64,000 bases of DNA, taken from contig NZ_NISJ01000006.1 of assembly GCF_002205635.1 (NCBI RefSeq), positions 124,001 through 188,000 of the forward strand, given 5' to 3'. The stretch comes from Sphingopyxis witflariensis. Lineage in GTDB: Bacteria; Pseudomonadota; Alphaproteobacteria; Sphingomonadales; Sphingomonadaceae. Positions 43,711-51,953 of this stretch are shown here, in pieces. Every line of letters begins with the position of its first letter. The first letter of the stretch is position 1. A program made the translations under genes and the position numbers. The notes under the pieces are model-generated. The model was not told where the DNA came from. It searched no databases and was given only the letters and a program-made list of their open reading frames with translations.

Positions 43711-43734
43711 GGGGGTATCGATGGGGGTATTTTC
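43711..43734. repeat. Paired GGGGGTAT arm-type motif, internal copy
   Basis: Two GGGGGTAT units 13 bp apart, followed by tttc. The same 24-bp arrangement, with one base changed, lies at 60579-60602. In both cases the distance from the first G to the gtccctcctcc of the att-like sequence is 78 bp, which argues that both are right-hand ends of elements using the same integrase. Confidence 0.75.
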
Positions 43735-43785
43735 AGGCGGTGCAGATAAAATATGTCATGTGCCCAACGGTATAGATCGGAAACG

Positions 43786-43799
43786 CAAGTCCCTCCTCC
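43786..43799 (+). repeat. Partial att-like copy of the tRNA-Met 3' end
   Basis: caagtccctcctcc is identical to the first 14 bases of attL (21021-21034) and then diverges. Alone this could be chance, but the arm-type motif at the fixed 78-bp distance makes a decayed attachment site the best reading. Confidence 0.65.
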
Positions 43800-43983
43800 A
43801 TCTCATAAAGGTGGTCCGCGCACTAATGTATGCGGACGACCTGGAAAGTATCCGGAGGCACGATGGGGGCATTCGGTTCGGTATACGACCGGAAGGGACC
43901 GTTCTTGGGGCTTTGATCCACCATATAGAGGAAGACTTCGGCCTAGCAGAATGCTCGTTATGCCTCCTTGCATCAGCCTGTGG

Positions 43984-44262
43984 TTTGATCAGTATATCGA
44001 TGCACTCAATGCCTGGCTCGAGGCACAATGCATCGCGCAATGGGGCCATATCCAGCATGGCGTTCTGCCCGGCACTGTCGCCGATGTGCATGCCGCGGAG
44101 GCCGCCAGCCTGATGCCGCTGGGGCGGACCTTCGACGGCTTCGTCGAGCACACCAAGCGGGTATCGCCGACTTGCCTCGTGAACTTCGAGCGCAACCGGT
44201 ACTCGGTGCCGGCCTCCTTCGCCAACCGACCGGTGAGCCTGCGGGTCTACCCTGAGGGCATT
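43984..44262 (+). pseudogene. IS21-family transposase IstA, C-terminal remnant
   Basis: About 90 residues match the C-terminal part of IstA: FDQYIDALNAWLEAQCIAQW, EAASLMPLGRTFDGFVEHTK, RVSPTCLVNFERNRYSVPAS and FANRPVSLRVYPEG. The HTH and DDE core are missing and no IstB follows. It has lost both ends and is inactive. Confidence 0.82.
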
Positions 44263-44570
44263 CGGGGCCCAGCCGGAAAGGGCGGGGATTTTTGGGTGGG
44301 GTCTACTCGCAGGATCTTCACCCGAAATAATCATCGTGGGAGTGCACTCTCCCGACCAATGAGGGTGTCGAAGCTCGACGCTATGTTTCCATTACGCAAA
44401 TCAGGCGCCGGACAGCGCTGACGAACATCATTAAAAAGACCAGAGCAAAAAGGCCGATATCTTCCAGTCTTTTGGGGCTTGGCGCTGACCAAATATTTGT
44501 GGTGCGTTCACGGTTGGCCCTTTGTGGAGAAACGACGGTGCGCGATACCTTCAAGGCTAAGTCTAGCTCT

Positions 44571-44753
44571 TCAATACTCCGCTTCGTGAAGCCCCAGGCT
44601 CGCGGCCGCCTCATCCGGGACGAAGCGTGCTGGAGGGCATTCGCCGTCTGCACAGGGGCCGATTGCCAATGTGCGAGCGGTCAGTTCAGGGTCACACCCA
44701 CCGACACTCTCGTTCACTCCGCCAGAAAAGGTAATGGTGCCGTCGTCATTGTG
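44571..44753 (-). pseudogene. Secreted hypothetical protein, 3' part (split by IS3)
   Basis: The last 59 codons plus the duplicated target codon (HNDDGTITFSGGVNESVGGC to LGLHEAEY and stop). Removing the IS3 and one copy of the GTG target duplication joins this in frame with 46006-46284 and restores a 153-aa protein. Five cysteines overall suggest disulfides. Family unknown. Confidence 0.75.
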
Positions 44754-44814
44754 TGGCCTGCTGCCGGTTTGGTGGACACCGAGATAGGGTGTTTCCACCT
44801 ATCGGAGGTCCACA

Positions 44815-45105
44815 ATGCAAAGAAGGAAGTTCAGCCGCGAGTTCAAGCTTGAGGCGGTGAGGATGGTCCGCGAACGCGGGGTGACGATCGCCCAGGCGTC
44901 GCGCGATCTGGATGTGCATGCGAACGTGCTGCGTAAATGGGTCCGGGAGCTTGCCGCCGATCCGGGTCATGCCTTTCCCGGTCACGGTCAGATGAAGCCG
45001 GAGCAGATGGAGATCGATCGCCTGCGGCGCGAGCTGGCCAAGCTGAAGGCGGAACGCGACATCCTAAAAAAAGCCGCCGCCTACTTCGCGAGGGACTCGA
45101 TATGA
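44815..45105 (+). CDS. IS3 transposase OrfA
   Basis: A 96-aa HTH protein: MQRRKFSREFKLEAVRMV, VTIAQASRDLDVHANVLRKW, then a coiled-coil tail (MEIDRLRRELAKLKAERDIL). An A-AAA-AAA slippery run at 45066-45072 within CTA AAA AAA would allow -1 frameshifting into orfB. The stop overlaps the orfB ATG (ATGA). Confidence 0.92.
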   Translation: MQRRKFSREFKLEAVRMVRERGVTIAQASRDLDVHANVLRKWVRELAADPGHAFPGHGQMKPEQMEIDRLRRELAKLKAERDILKKAAAYFARDSI

Positions 45106-45962
45106 AGTTCCAGTTCATCGCGAAGCACCGAGGGATCTGGCCGGTGGCATGGATGTGCGGGGCGCTCGGTGTCTCGCGAAGCGGTTTCCATGCCTGGCTG
45201 ATCCGCCCGCCGTCGCAGCGTGCCCGCGACGACGAGGTGATCGGTGCCAAGGTCCGTGCCAGCCATGTAGGAAGTTATCGCACCTATGGTGCGCGCCGTG
45301 TCTGGCACGATCTGCTGGCCGACGGGGTATCCTGCGGCTTGCACCGGATCGAACGACTGATGCGGGCGCAGGGTCTGCGAGCAAGGCCGCGGCGACGCGG
45401 GCTTCCCAAGGATCATGGCGAGCGGTCGGTCATCGCCGGCAATGTGCTGGATCGCCAGTTCACGGCAGACAGGCCGAACCAGAAGTGGGTCGCAGACTTC
45501 ACCTATATCTGGACGGCCGAAGGATGGCTCTACGTTGCTGCGGTGATCGACCTGTTCTCGCGCCGGGTAGTCGGATGGTCGATGAGCGCCACCATGACAG
45601 CCCAGCTCGTCACCGATGCGCTGATCATGGCGATCTGGCGGCGTGGCAAACCCGACGCGCTGCTGCATCACTCGGATCAGGGAAGCCAATATACCAGCGA
45701 GCAGTTCCAGCGGCTGATGGCCGATAATGGGGTTACCTGCTCGATGAGCCGGTCCGGCAATGTATGGGATAATGCCGCCATGGAGAGCTTCTTCTCCTCG
45801 CTCAAGACCGAGCGGATCGGGAAGAAAATCTACCGCACGAGGGCGCAGGCGAAGGCCGACGTGTTCGATTATATCGAATGCTTCTACAACCCGACCCGGC
45901 GTCACTCGACCCTGGGTTACCTCAGTCCCATCGACTTCGAACGTGAAGCTGGGGTAGCCTGA
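45102..45962 (+). CDS. IS3 transposase OrfB
   Basis: A 286-aa integrase-core transposase. HTH_21: YRTYGARRVWHDLLADG; DDE residues in KWVADFTYIWTAEGWLYVA, LHHSDQGSQYTSEQF and SRSGNVWDNAAMESFFSSLK. The frame is also open upstream to 44937, as needed for an OrfAB fusion made by frameshifting. All catalytic residues are kept, so it may be active. Confidence 0.93.
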   Translation: MKFQFIAKHRGIWPVAWMCGALGVSRSGFHAWLIRPPSQRARDDEVIGAKVRASHVGSYRTYGARRVWHDLLADGVSCGLHRIERLMRAQGLRARPRRRGLPKDHGERSVIAGNVLDRQFTADRPNQKWVADFTYIWTAEGWLYVAAVIDLFSRRVVGWSMSATMTAQLVTDALIMAIWRRGKPDALLHHSDQGSQYTSEQFQRLMADNGVTCSMSRSGNVWDNAAMESFFSSLKTERIGKKIYRTRAQAKADVFDYIECFYNPTRRHSTLGYLSPIDFEREAGVA

Positions 45963-46005
45963 ATGAACTTATCTCGGCGTCCATCAAACCGGCAGCAGGC
46001 CAGTG

Positions 46006-46284
46006 GACGAAGCTATCAGGCGCTCCAAGCGAAGGGATAGGCCAGGGGTTGTCCTGGCTCGCCTCTGACCAGAGCGTGGTTATGCGAACGTGACGGCTAT
46101 GTGGCGCGACTTCCTTCGGATAAGTGACAGAAAAGCCAACGATACAGTGGTTTTCACGATCAAGGATCTGTGGGCTGAACGTTACTTCATGCGGCGATTC
46201 TGCCGTGACCGTTTGAGCAGCGGCGGCAGCCGGACAGGTGGTCACAGCGAGCGCGACGACCACTGCCAATTGTATCGATTTCAT
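46006..46284 (-). pseudogene. Secreted hypothetical protein, 5' part (split by IS3)
   Basis: The first 93 codons: MKSIQLAVVVALAVTTCPAA signal peptide with a cut near AAAAQ, then VTAESPHEVTFSPQILD and HVRITTLWSEASQDNPWPIP. The reading is interrupted after PDSFV by the IS3. With the 3' part at 44571-44753 it would be a 153-aa periplasmic protein of unknown function, now presumably inactive. Confidence 0.78.
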
Positions 46285-46429
46285 CTAGCCGTCCCCTTTC
46301 TCTCGCTTCGAGGCGCTGTCCCTTGTGATGGTTTCGCCAAAGGGAGCTGCTACCTTCCGGGAAATATTACCCTTGCACCAAGGCGCGCCGGCCCTGGCCC
46401 TGCCGGCCGAGGCAGCTTGACTTGCTGTT

Positions 46430-47008
46430 TTACTGACTGAGACTATCCAGTTTGATGTCAAACGTCAGTTCGACTGCATGGCTTTTGCTGTCATCAATGG
46501 TCCGCCCGAAGTCTGTTGAATGACCGAGTTTCGCGGACACAGAACCACTGAGGTGCAATTGCTCGCCGGATTTCTCAACCTTGTTCAATGTCACGGGTGC
46601 GGTCGACGATGATGAAAGGTAGAAGGCCCGCTTCCCCTCGCCATTGTCGAGCGTAATTTCCGGATTGTTTGGCTTCCCGCCTCCGAGTTCAAAGCCGAAA
46701 GCAATATTGCCGATGTCGTCAGGCCCGCTCACTTTTCGGGCCATGACAGACACCGTGCCGCTGCTGGCATCACCTGTGAAATCCGACTGCATTGTCCACA
46801 GTGACCAGCTGGCAGGTTGCCCGTTGACTGTGCCGGTGATCAGTGTGCCCTCATCCTGCCTGCCAGTGCTGGCAGCGCCATCGCCGGCACCGCTGGATTG
46901 CGCAGCAGGGCTGGTGCCGGATTCCTGTCCATCGGGCGAACACCCTGTGATGAGCAGGGCCGCGATCGGGAGCAGGATGGCGCTGCGTTTAAAAGGGCGA
47001 AATGACAT
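46430..47008 (-). CDS. Hypothetical lipoprotein (192 aa)
   Basis: Lipoprotein signal ILLPIAALLITGCSPDG with lipobox ITGC, then a Ser/Gly/Ala-rich linker (about residues 26-52) and a beta-rich body (TGTVNGQPASWSLWTM, NPEITLDNGEGKRAFYLSSS, QLHLSGSVSAKLGHSTDFG). No family recognised. First of three consecutive minus-strand lipoprotein genes of similar design, with 66 bp to the next. Confidence 0.75.
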   Translation of the reverse strand: MSFRPFKRSAILLPIAALLITGCSPDGQESGTSPAAQSSGAGDGAASTGRQDEGTLITGTVNGQPASWSLWTMQSDFTGDASSGTVSVMARKVSGPDDIGNIAFGFELGGGKPNNPEITLDNGEGKRAFYLSSSSTAPVTLNKVEKSGEQLHLSGSVSAKLGHSTDFGRTIDDSKSHAVELTFDIKLDSLSQ

Positions 47009-47074
47009 GATAGTCTCCTGGAGATAAACGGCGATCGCAGTGCGTCTTACGCCTTCAGCGTGAAGGTATGGGCA

Positions 47075-47518
47075 TTATTGCTCGGTTTGAGTGACATCGA
47101 TCTGGATCATGTAGCCTTCGACATCTTCGGGCTGCGAAACGGAGATCTGGCCGCTTTCGACGTTGCCGCCGTCGAACAGCAACCGGCCATCGGAGAGCAT
47201 TCCGTCGTTGACCTGGTATCCAGCCGCCTCAAGCGCAGATTTCCATCCGGGGAATTCTGACTTGGGATCATTGGGGACACTGGCCTGCAGCAGGTATGTC
47301 CGCATGCCGATCTTGGTGTCCTGGATCACAGTGTGGCCACTTGGCAGGGCGACGCCCGCCGGCATCCAGTCCCGATTGCCCGAGGCCGAGGTGCCTGTGG
47401 CCGACATTTCCGTCTCGTCAGCCACAGCTTCATTTTCAACTGCGGTATCCTGCCCGCACGCCGCCAGCAGAAGCAGGGCAGGAGCGGCGGCGAATTTCGC
47501 GATATGGGGCTTTTTCAT
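47075..47518 (-). CDS. Hypothetical lipoprotein (147 aa)
   Basis: Starts MKKPHIAKFAAAPALLLLAA with lipobox LLAACG. The linker is acidic and Ala-rich, and the body includes WMPAGVALPSGHTVIQDTKI, GWKSALEAAGYQVNDGMLSD and VEGYMIQIDVTQ. The start is placed at ATG 47518, inside a longer frame, because the signal begins there. Function unknown; probably periplasmic. Confidence 0.72.
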   Translation of the reverse strand: MKKPHIAKFAAAPALLLLAACGQDTAVENEAVADETEMSATGTSASGNRDWMPAGVALPSGHTVIQDTKIGMRTYLLQASVPNDPKSEFPGWKSALEAAGYQVNDGMLSDGRLLFDGGNVESGQISVSQPEDVEGYMIQIDVTQTEQ

Positions 47519-47571
47519 GAGACTCTCCTTCGCACGGCGATAGTGGGTTGCCTGTGATTCGGGCGACGGGG

Positions 47572-48090
47572 TCAAGCCCCAAGAATGACGGCGGCAGTGT
47601 CGGGGCAGGCCGAGCGCACTTTCGCCTCGATCCGATCGTTCAGGCGGCGATCGTAGGCTGCAACATCCTCGCCAACGTCAGTGATAAATCCGCCCAGCGA
47701 ACTGCGGTGGACAGGCAGGGCTTTGAGCAGGTTGATGCACTCTGTCGTCCCGGGCTTCTCGACGGACAGGGTCGTCTCGACGAAGTGCGCCATGGCACCA
47801 ACATAACAGGCATCGAGTGCCGCAATCGCATCCGTGCGTTTCTGCCCGCCGGTCGCCGTTGTTTTCAGCAGCCCTGCCGCCTTGCCGACAACGCCGGCAC
47901 AGGCTTGCGAGGGGCTACGCCCTTCGCTGGCACTCTGCCACGCTCTATCGAATGATGTGCGGTAAGTTTCAGCGACGCCCGAACTGCCGCCTGTCGCTGC
48001 AGCAGCAGGCGATGTAGCCTCATCTGCCTGCTCGCCGGAGCACGCTGAAACCAACAGAAAAATGGGCGCAGATATCAGGAAGCGTCGCAT
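47572..48090 (-). CDS. Hypothetical lipoprotein (172 aa)
   Basis: Signal MRRFLISAPIFLLVSACSGE with lipobox VSAC. The body is helical with several cysteines (SQACAGVV, LDACYVGAM, TECINLL, RSACPDT), which may pair in the periplasm. Resembles no family I can name. It lies upstream of the other two lipoprotein genes and the three may be one transcription unit. Confidence 0.72.
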   Translation of the reverse strand: MRRFLISAPIFLLVSACSGEQADEATSPAAAATGGSSGVAETYRTSFDRAWQSASEGRSPSQACAGVVGKAAGLLKTTATGGQKRTDAIAALDACYVGAMAHFVETTLSVEKPGTTECINLLKALPVHRSSLGGFITDVGEDVAAYDRRLNDRIEAKVRSACPDTAAVILGA

Positions 48091-48201
48091 GGTAAACCTC
48101 TCTCAAATCCAGAACTGCTGAGCACGCGCGGACAAATCGGAGCCAAAAGGCGGGTAACGACACCGGGTGGGGACGACACCCCACCCGAAAGTTTGCCTGG
48201 T

Positions 48202-48468
48202 TCAGCGGATATTCCTGCGCTGCACCATGTTGACGATCCCGAGCAGGATCACGGCGCCGACGAAAGCGATGATCAGCCCGGTCAGAGAAAATTCCTGCAC
48301 ACTGCCGCTGATGCCGAGCAGTGGTCCGGCAACCGCATTGCCGATCAGTGAGCCCACGATGCCGACGACGATATTCCAGAAAATGCCCATCGAGGCATCG
48401 CGGTTCATGACCAGGCTGGCCAGCCAACCGGCGATACCGCCGACGATCAGTGCAATAATCCAACCCAT
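48202..48468 (-). CDS. GlsB/YeaQ/YmgE family stress membrane protein
   Basis: An 88-aa transglycosylase-associated family protein. Pattern: IIALIVGGIAGWLASLVM, NIVVGIVGSLIGNAVAG, GLIIAFVGAVILLGIVNMVQ. Three membrane helices with glycine zippers. Family members are induced by osmotic, acid and stationary-phase stress; mechanism unknown. It is 13 bp downstream of the aquaporin gene and likely in its operon. Confidence 0.9.
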   Translation of the reverse strand: MGWIIALIVGGIAGWLASLVMNRDASMGIFWNIVVGIVGSLIGNAVAGPLLGISGSVQEFSLTGLIIAFVGAVILLGIVNMVQRRNIR

Positions 48469-48481
48469 AGTTTCTTCCTCC

Positions 48482-49237
48482 TCAGTTACGGATTTCCAGG
48501 TGCGTCACGCTGACGTCCACGAATTGATCGTTGCCGATGTTCTCCGGTGCTTCGCCAGGTGACAGCATGACCCTCCAGATCAAGGCGCCAATCGCCGCGC
48601 CCACGAGGGGAGCGACCCAGAACAGCCACAATTGGCCCAGAGCCGCGGTGTCGGCGAAGAGGGCCACGCCGGTGGATCGGGCCGGATTGACCGAGGTGTT
48701 GGTGACGGGGATCGAGATCAGGTGGATCAAGGTCAGCGCCAGCCCGATGGCGATCGGCGCAAAACCGGAAGGGGCTGCCTTTGATGTCGCCCCCAAGATG
48801 ACGATCAGGAACCCTGCTGTCAGCACGATCTCGATCAGCAGGGCTGCCTGCATCGAGTAGCCGCCAGGCGACAGGTCGCCAAAGCCGTTCGATGCAAAGC
48901 CGCCGGCGCTCCACCCGGTCTTGCCCGAGGCGATGACGTAGAGCACGACCGCGGCGGCAACCGCGCCCACCACCTGGGCAATCCAGTACGGGATCAGGTC
49001 CTTCCAGGAGAACCGGTTGGCGAGAGCGAGGCCCAAAGAGACCGCGGGATTGAAATGGCCGCCGGAAATCCCGCCCACTGCATAGGCCATCGTCAGGACC
49101 GTCAGGCCGAAAGCCAGCGAGACACCGGTGAACCCGATGCCGAGCTCCGGAAATCCGGCGGCCAGGACGGCCGAACCGCAGCCTCCGAATACCAGCCAGA
49201 ATGTGCCGACGAATTCGGCTGCGAATTTGCGTATCAT
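48482..49237 (-). CDS. aqpZ: Aquaporin (AqpZ-like)
   Basis: A 251-aa MIP-family water channel with both NPA boxes: [15 protein letters not shown] in the first half and [13 protein letters not shown] in the second. The narrow-filter residues are compatible with AqpZ (Arg after the second NPA). Six helices. The C-terminal tail of about 30 residues ([20 protein letters not shown]) is somewhat longer than in E. coli AqpZ. Its position beside YeaQ/YmgE suggests an osmotic-stress role. Confidence 0.92.
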   Translation of the reverse strand: MIRKFAAEFVGTFWLVFGGCGSAVLAAGFPELGIGFTGVSLAFGLTVLTMAYAVGGISGGHFNPAVSLGLALANRFSWKDLIPYWIAQVVGAVAAAVVLYVIASGKTGWSAGGFASNGFGDLSPGGYSMQAALLIEIVLTAGFLIVILGATSKAAPSGFAPIAIGLALTLIHLISIPVTNTSVNPARSTGVALFADTAALGQLWLFWVAPLVGAAIGALIWRVMLSPGEAPENIGNDQFVDVSVTHLEIRN

Positions 49238-49295
49238 TGGTTCTCCCCCTTATGCTTGTGTGGCGCCATGAGACCAGTAGGCTGCGCCGCTCGTG

Positions 49296-49919
49296 TCAGC
49301 GGCCGAGCCGTCCTGCCATGCCCAGAATGTCGTCGAGTGGATTGCCATCGCCGTCGAGGTCGATCAGCGACGCAAGGCCACCAAGACCACCAAGACCACC
49401 AAGACCGCCGCTTTGCGCCGCTCCGCCTTGACCGCCGCCCATCACGCCGCCGAGAACCTGGCCCAGCATGCCGCCAAGGCCGCCGCCCTGTCCGGTGTCA
49501 CTGGCCCCGCCGCCCGCCTTCTGGCTGGCCAGGTAACCGGTGACGGCCATGGCCAGCAGCGGCAGCATCTTCTTGAGCAGCGCAGGATCGATGCCGGTCG
49601 ATTGCGAGGCCTGGCCAGCAACAGTCCGGCTGACCTCCTTCGAGCCAAAGATCTGGCCCAGGATTTCATTGCCAGGTGCTGCGGGGGTCGGAGCACTGCC
49701 GGTCACTGCCTCCAGCAGGCCGCCGCCGCCGGCACCGCCCAGCATGTCGATCAGTCCGCCAAGACCGCCCGGCGCGGGCTGCGCCTGCTTCTTGAAGCCG
49801 CCGAGGATGGCGGGAAGCAGCGCCTCTGCTCCGGTGCGGGCTGTTGCGGGGTCGACACCCAGTTCACGTGATATGGAATCAAGCGCCCCAGTCTGTTTCA
49901 TGATGTCTGCAATATTCAC
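49296..49919 (-). CDS. DUF937 family protein with Gly-rich tail
   Basis: A 207-aa DUF937 protein: ALDSISRELGVDPATARTGA, EALLPAILGGFKKQAQ, ILGQIFGSKEVSRTVAGQAS, ALLKKMLPLLAMAVTGYLAS. The tail is strikingly Gly-rich (GGLGGLGGLGG) and ends with a DxDGDGNPLDDILG stretch that could bind calcium. Function unknown. Its start faces the DUF3597 gene across 131 bp. Confidence 0.88.
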   Translation of the reverse strand: MNIADIMKQTGALDSISRELGVDPATARTGAEALLPAILGGFKKQAQPAPGGLGGLIDMLGGAGGGGLLEAVTGSAPTPAAPGNEILGQIFGSKEVSRTVAGQASQSTGIDPALLKKMLPLLAMAVTGYLASQKAGGGASDTGQGGGLGGMLGQVLGGVMGGGQGGAAQSGGLGGLGGLGGLASLIDLDGDGNPLDDILGMAGRLGR

Positions 49920-50050
49920 AGCGGCCTCCTGTTCTTAAACGACGCCAGACGTGTCCGACAGACGTCATGATCATCGCCCATGACTTGCCAAAGCAACATG
50001 GCTCCCACACACTCGTTTCGGGATGATGTCAGAGAGCAAGGAGAAGCGCG

Positions 50051-50437
50051 ATGAGTTTTTTCGGTAAAATCAAGGACGCCATTTTCGGCAAGAAGGCGCA
50101 GGCGGCTCCGGCTGCACCCGCACCGACCACGGCGGCGGCTCCCTCGGCACTGACTCCAGTCGCACCGCAGCCGGTTTCCGAAGTCGATGTGGAAGCCATC
50201 CTCAGTGGCCTTGCGGCAAAGTCTGACCAGAAACTCAACTGGCGCACCTCGATTGTCGACCTGATGAAGCTGCTCGGCCTCGATTCCAGCCTCACCGAGC
50301 GCAAGGGCCTCGCCCAGGAACTCGGTTACACCGGTGCGCTTGACGGTAGCGCTGAAATGAACATCTGGCTGCACAAGCAGGTCATGCGGGAACTGGCGGC
50401 CAATGGCGGCAAGGTTCCGGCCGAACTTCTGGATTGA
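50051..50437 (+). CDS. DUF3597 family protein
   Basis: A 128-aa protein with a basic N-terminus (MSFFGKIKDAIFGKKAQ), an Ala/Pro/Thr-rich linker (residues 17-40) and the DUF3597 domain: KLNWRTSIVDLMKLLGLDSS, RKGLAQELGYTGALDGSAEM, LHKQVMRELAANGGKVP. The family sometimes carries a LysM domain, which is absent here. Function unknown. Good ribosome site (aaggaga). Followed by dodecin. Confidence 0.88.
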   Translation: MSFFGKIKDAIFGKKAQAAPAAPAPTTAAAPSALTPVAPQPVSEVDVEAILSGLAAKSDQKLNWRTSIVDLMKLLGLDSSLTERKGLAQELGYTGALDGSAEMNIWLHKQVMRELAANGGKVPAELLD

Positions 50438-50485
50438 TCGTCAGGCTGGGGGCAACCCAAACAGGGGATTTTCAGGAGAAGCACC

Positions 50486-50686
50486 ATGGCTATCGCCAAA
50501 GTAATCGAAGTGATTTCCAGCTCGACGACGGGTTTTGAGGATGCGGTTTCCAGCGGCATTGCCAAGGCATCGGAGACCGTGAGCAATATCGAAGGTGCCT
50601 GGGTCAAGGACACCAAGGTCACCGTCAACGATGGCAAGATCAGCGAATGGCGGGTGATCCTGTCGATCACCTTTATCGTCAAGTGA
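50486..50686 (+). CDS. Dodecin family flavin-binding protein
   Basis: A 66-aa protein matching dodecin: KVIEVISSSTTGFEDAVSSG, IEGAWVKDTKVTVNDGKI, EWRVILSITFIVK. Dodecins form hollow 12-mers that store flavins and limit their photoreactivity. The Trp of EGAWV and the Gln/Glu positions can stack with flavin. Ribosome site ggaga precedes the ATG. A bidirectional terminator follows. Confidence 0.93.
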   Translation: MAIAKVIEVISSSTTGFEDAVSSGIAKASETVSNIEGAWVKDTKVTVNDGKISEWRVILSITFIVK

Positions 50687-50738
50687 CGCACCTTGGATAC
50701 GGTCGCTGCTGACGGCCGAACCCAAAGGTGCAAGAAAA

Positions 50739-50770
50739 GGCCGAGGACCTGTCCCTCCAGATCCTCGGCC
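50739..50770. terminator. Bidirectional terminator between dodecin and 50819 gene
   Basis: A 9-bp perfect stem, ggccgagga and tcctcggcc. It is preceded by gaaaa, which reads as a T-run on the minus strand, and followed by tatattt on the plus strand. It lies between two convergent genes, so it can end both transcripts. Confidence 0.82.
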
Positions 50771-50818
50771 TATATTTGTGTGTTGTCGCCTTCGCTCCGT
50801 GAGGGGCAACCGGGGGCA

Positions 50819-51124
50819 TCAACGATCGACGATTGCGCTCAGCCGATGATGGAAGGGATGGTGCGGGGTGTCGCCGCGGGTGACATCACGAAAAATTCCC
50901 CCTCCCAGCACAGGCAGCAGGCCTTCGACCTTCAGCAAGTCCTCGAAATTCCTTACGTCGATATGGACGTGGAGTCTGCCATCGAAATCGAAGCTGATAA
51001 TCGCGTCTTCGGGGCAAGCGCCCTTCAGCATGGCAAGGACCTTGTTCAGTTCGTCAGTGATCATCGAGGACCGCTGGTCAGGCAGGCGTTCTACACTCTG
51101 CTTTTGAGCCGGATTCTCGCTCAT
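50819..51124 (-). CDS. Hypothetical protein (101 aa)
   Basis: A cytoplasmic-looking protein starting MSENPAQKQSVERLPDQRSS. The centre, LNKVLAMLKGACPEDAIISF then DFDGRLHVHIDVRNFEDLLK, looks alpha-beta. No family recognised. The start is set inside a 112-aa frame because the ATG at 51124 follows gggaga at a proper distance. It lies between DUF4332 and dodecin. Confidence 0.62.
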   Translation of the reverse strand: MSENPAQKQSVERLPDQRSSMITDELNKVLAMLKGACPEDAIISFDFDGRLHVHIDVRNFEDLLKVEGLLPVLGGGIFRDVTRGDTPHHPFHHRLSAIVDR

Positions 51125-51167
51125 GGCATCTCCCGATTTCCTGGTGTCCGGATGCAATGCCCCTCGA

Positions 51168-51575
51168 TCAATGGCTGATCGCGGGATCCATGGTCTTGGC
51201 CTGATCGACCCATTTCTCGACCTGCGAGGCAGCGGGCACTGCCCGGGTGAATTTCTTCGCCTCGTTCATCTCTTTCATTTTCGCTGCCAGGTTCTCGGCA
51301 TTGCGGGTGGCCAGTTCCTTGACCGTGTCAACGCCGGCGGCCTCGAGTAGTTCGGAGTACTCTTCGCCTACGCCTGAAATCCGCATCAGGTCGGCCATGT
51401 TGGCCCACTTGAGCAGCTGGCTGGTAGAAAATCCGGTTTGCGCGGCAACGTCGTCCCGGCCTTTGCGGCTGCCGCAGGCGCTGAGCAAATCGTCCGTGGT
51501 CTTGATGCCCGCTGCCTGCAGTCGTTCGGCGTACTTCGCTCCAATCCCTTCGATTTCATCGATCTTGTACGCCAT
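51168..51575 (-). CDS. DUF4332 family protein (HhH-like)
   Basis: A 135-aa protein of the DUF4332 family, with two helix-hairpin-helix-like units: IEGIGAKYAERLQAAGIKTT and MRISGVGEEYSELLEAAGVD. These folds bind DNA non-specifically in other proteins. The C-terminus ends in a helix (VEKWVDQAKTMDPAIS). Two ATGs lie side by side and the second is used. Function unknown; frequently seen near stress genes. Confidence 0.85.
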   Translation of the reverse strand: MAYKIDEIEGIGAKYAERLQAAGIKTTDDLLSACGSRKGRDDVAAQTGFSTSQLLKWANMADLMRISGVGEEYSELLEAAGVDTVKELATRNAENLAAKMKEMNEAKKFTRAVPAASQVEKWVDQAKTMDPAISH

Positions 51576-51653
51576 CATCCACTCCTTGCATTACGCCTTG
51601 TCTATTCTGCGACTGACAGCCTAACCGGACAGATCAGGCCATGCAAACGCCGG

Positions 51654-51953
51654 TCAATATTTCTGCTGGCGCTCATAGAGGTCACGGTAGTGTTGCAGCC
51701 TCGTGACCCGCAGCCCCTGCATACCAGACCGGTCGACGGCGCGCTGCCAGGCGGCAAACTCCTCGATGGTCAGGTCATAGCGCTCGCAGGCTTCGTCGAT
51801 GGTCAGCAATCCGCCGTTGACGGCAGCAACCACTTCGGCCTTGCGCCGGACGACCCAGCGTCGGGTGTCTCTTGGCGGCAGGGAATCGAGGGTGAGCGGC
51901 TCACCGAGCGGCCCAATGACTACGGCGGGACGGAATTTCTGGTTCTCAATCAT
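51654..51953 (-). CDS. sciP: SciP-like CtrA inhibitor (DUF1153)
   Basis: A 99-aa DUF1153 protein close to Caulobacter SciP, which binds CtrA on DNA and blocks transcription of CtrA targets. Near-invariant block: FRPAVVIGPLGEPLTLDSLP then RRWVVRRKAEVVAAVNGGLL and IDEACERYDLTIEEFAAWQR. The start is MIENQKFRP, as in the family. SciP is normally a single core gene; a copy on an island implies a paralogue with a possible effect on the host cell cycle. Confidence 0.9.
   Translation of the reverse strand: MIENQKFRPAVVIGPLGEPLTLDSLPPRDTRRWVVRRKAEVVAAVNGGLLTIDEACERYDLTIEEFAAWQRAVDRSGMQGLRVTRLQHYRDLYERQQKY

Larger units (their letters stand above)
43380..43983. other. 600-bp junction with no intact gene; internal att-like region
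   Basis: No gene is supported. It contains the paired GGGGGTAT motif (43711-43734) and a 14-bp copy of the tRNA 3' end (43786-43799). A minus-strand stretch ending near 43437 reads like a recombinase tail, but too little remains to name it. This looks like the seam between the two island parts. Confidence 0.6.
44754..46002 (+). mobile_element. IS3-family insertion sequence (second copy), complete
   Basis: A 1249-bp element with about 32-bp inverted ends (TGGCCTGCTGCCGGTTTG at the left; two mismatches between ends) and a 3-bp target duplication, gtg, at 44751-44753 and 46003-46005. orfA and orfB are intact. It is a different subgroup from the copy at 23250. The intact target duplication and clean split of a host gene indicate a recent insertion. 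Confidence 0.93.

Noticed and set aside
44381..44653. 90-aa minus-strand frame with one hydrophobic helix
   Set aside because: Overlaps the split secreted-protein gene by 83 bp, has no convincing start or family; left uncalled.
49370..49420. Short tandem repeat (ccaccaagac units) as a CRISPR-like array
   Set aside because: It encodes the Gly-Leu-rich tail of the DUF937 protein; no spacers and no cas genes are present anywhere in the window.
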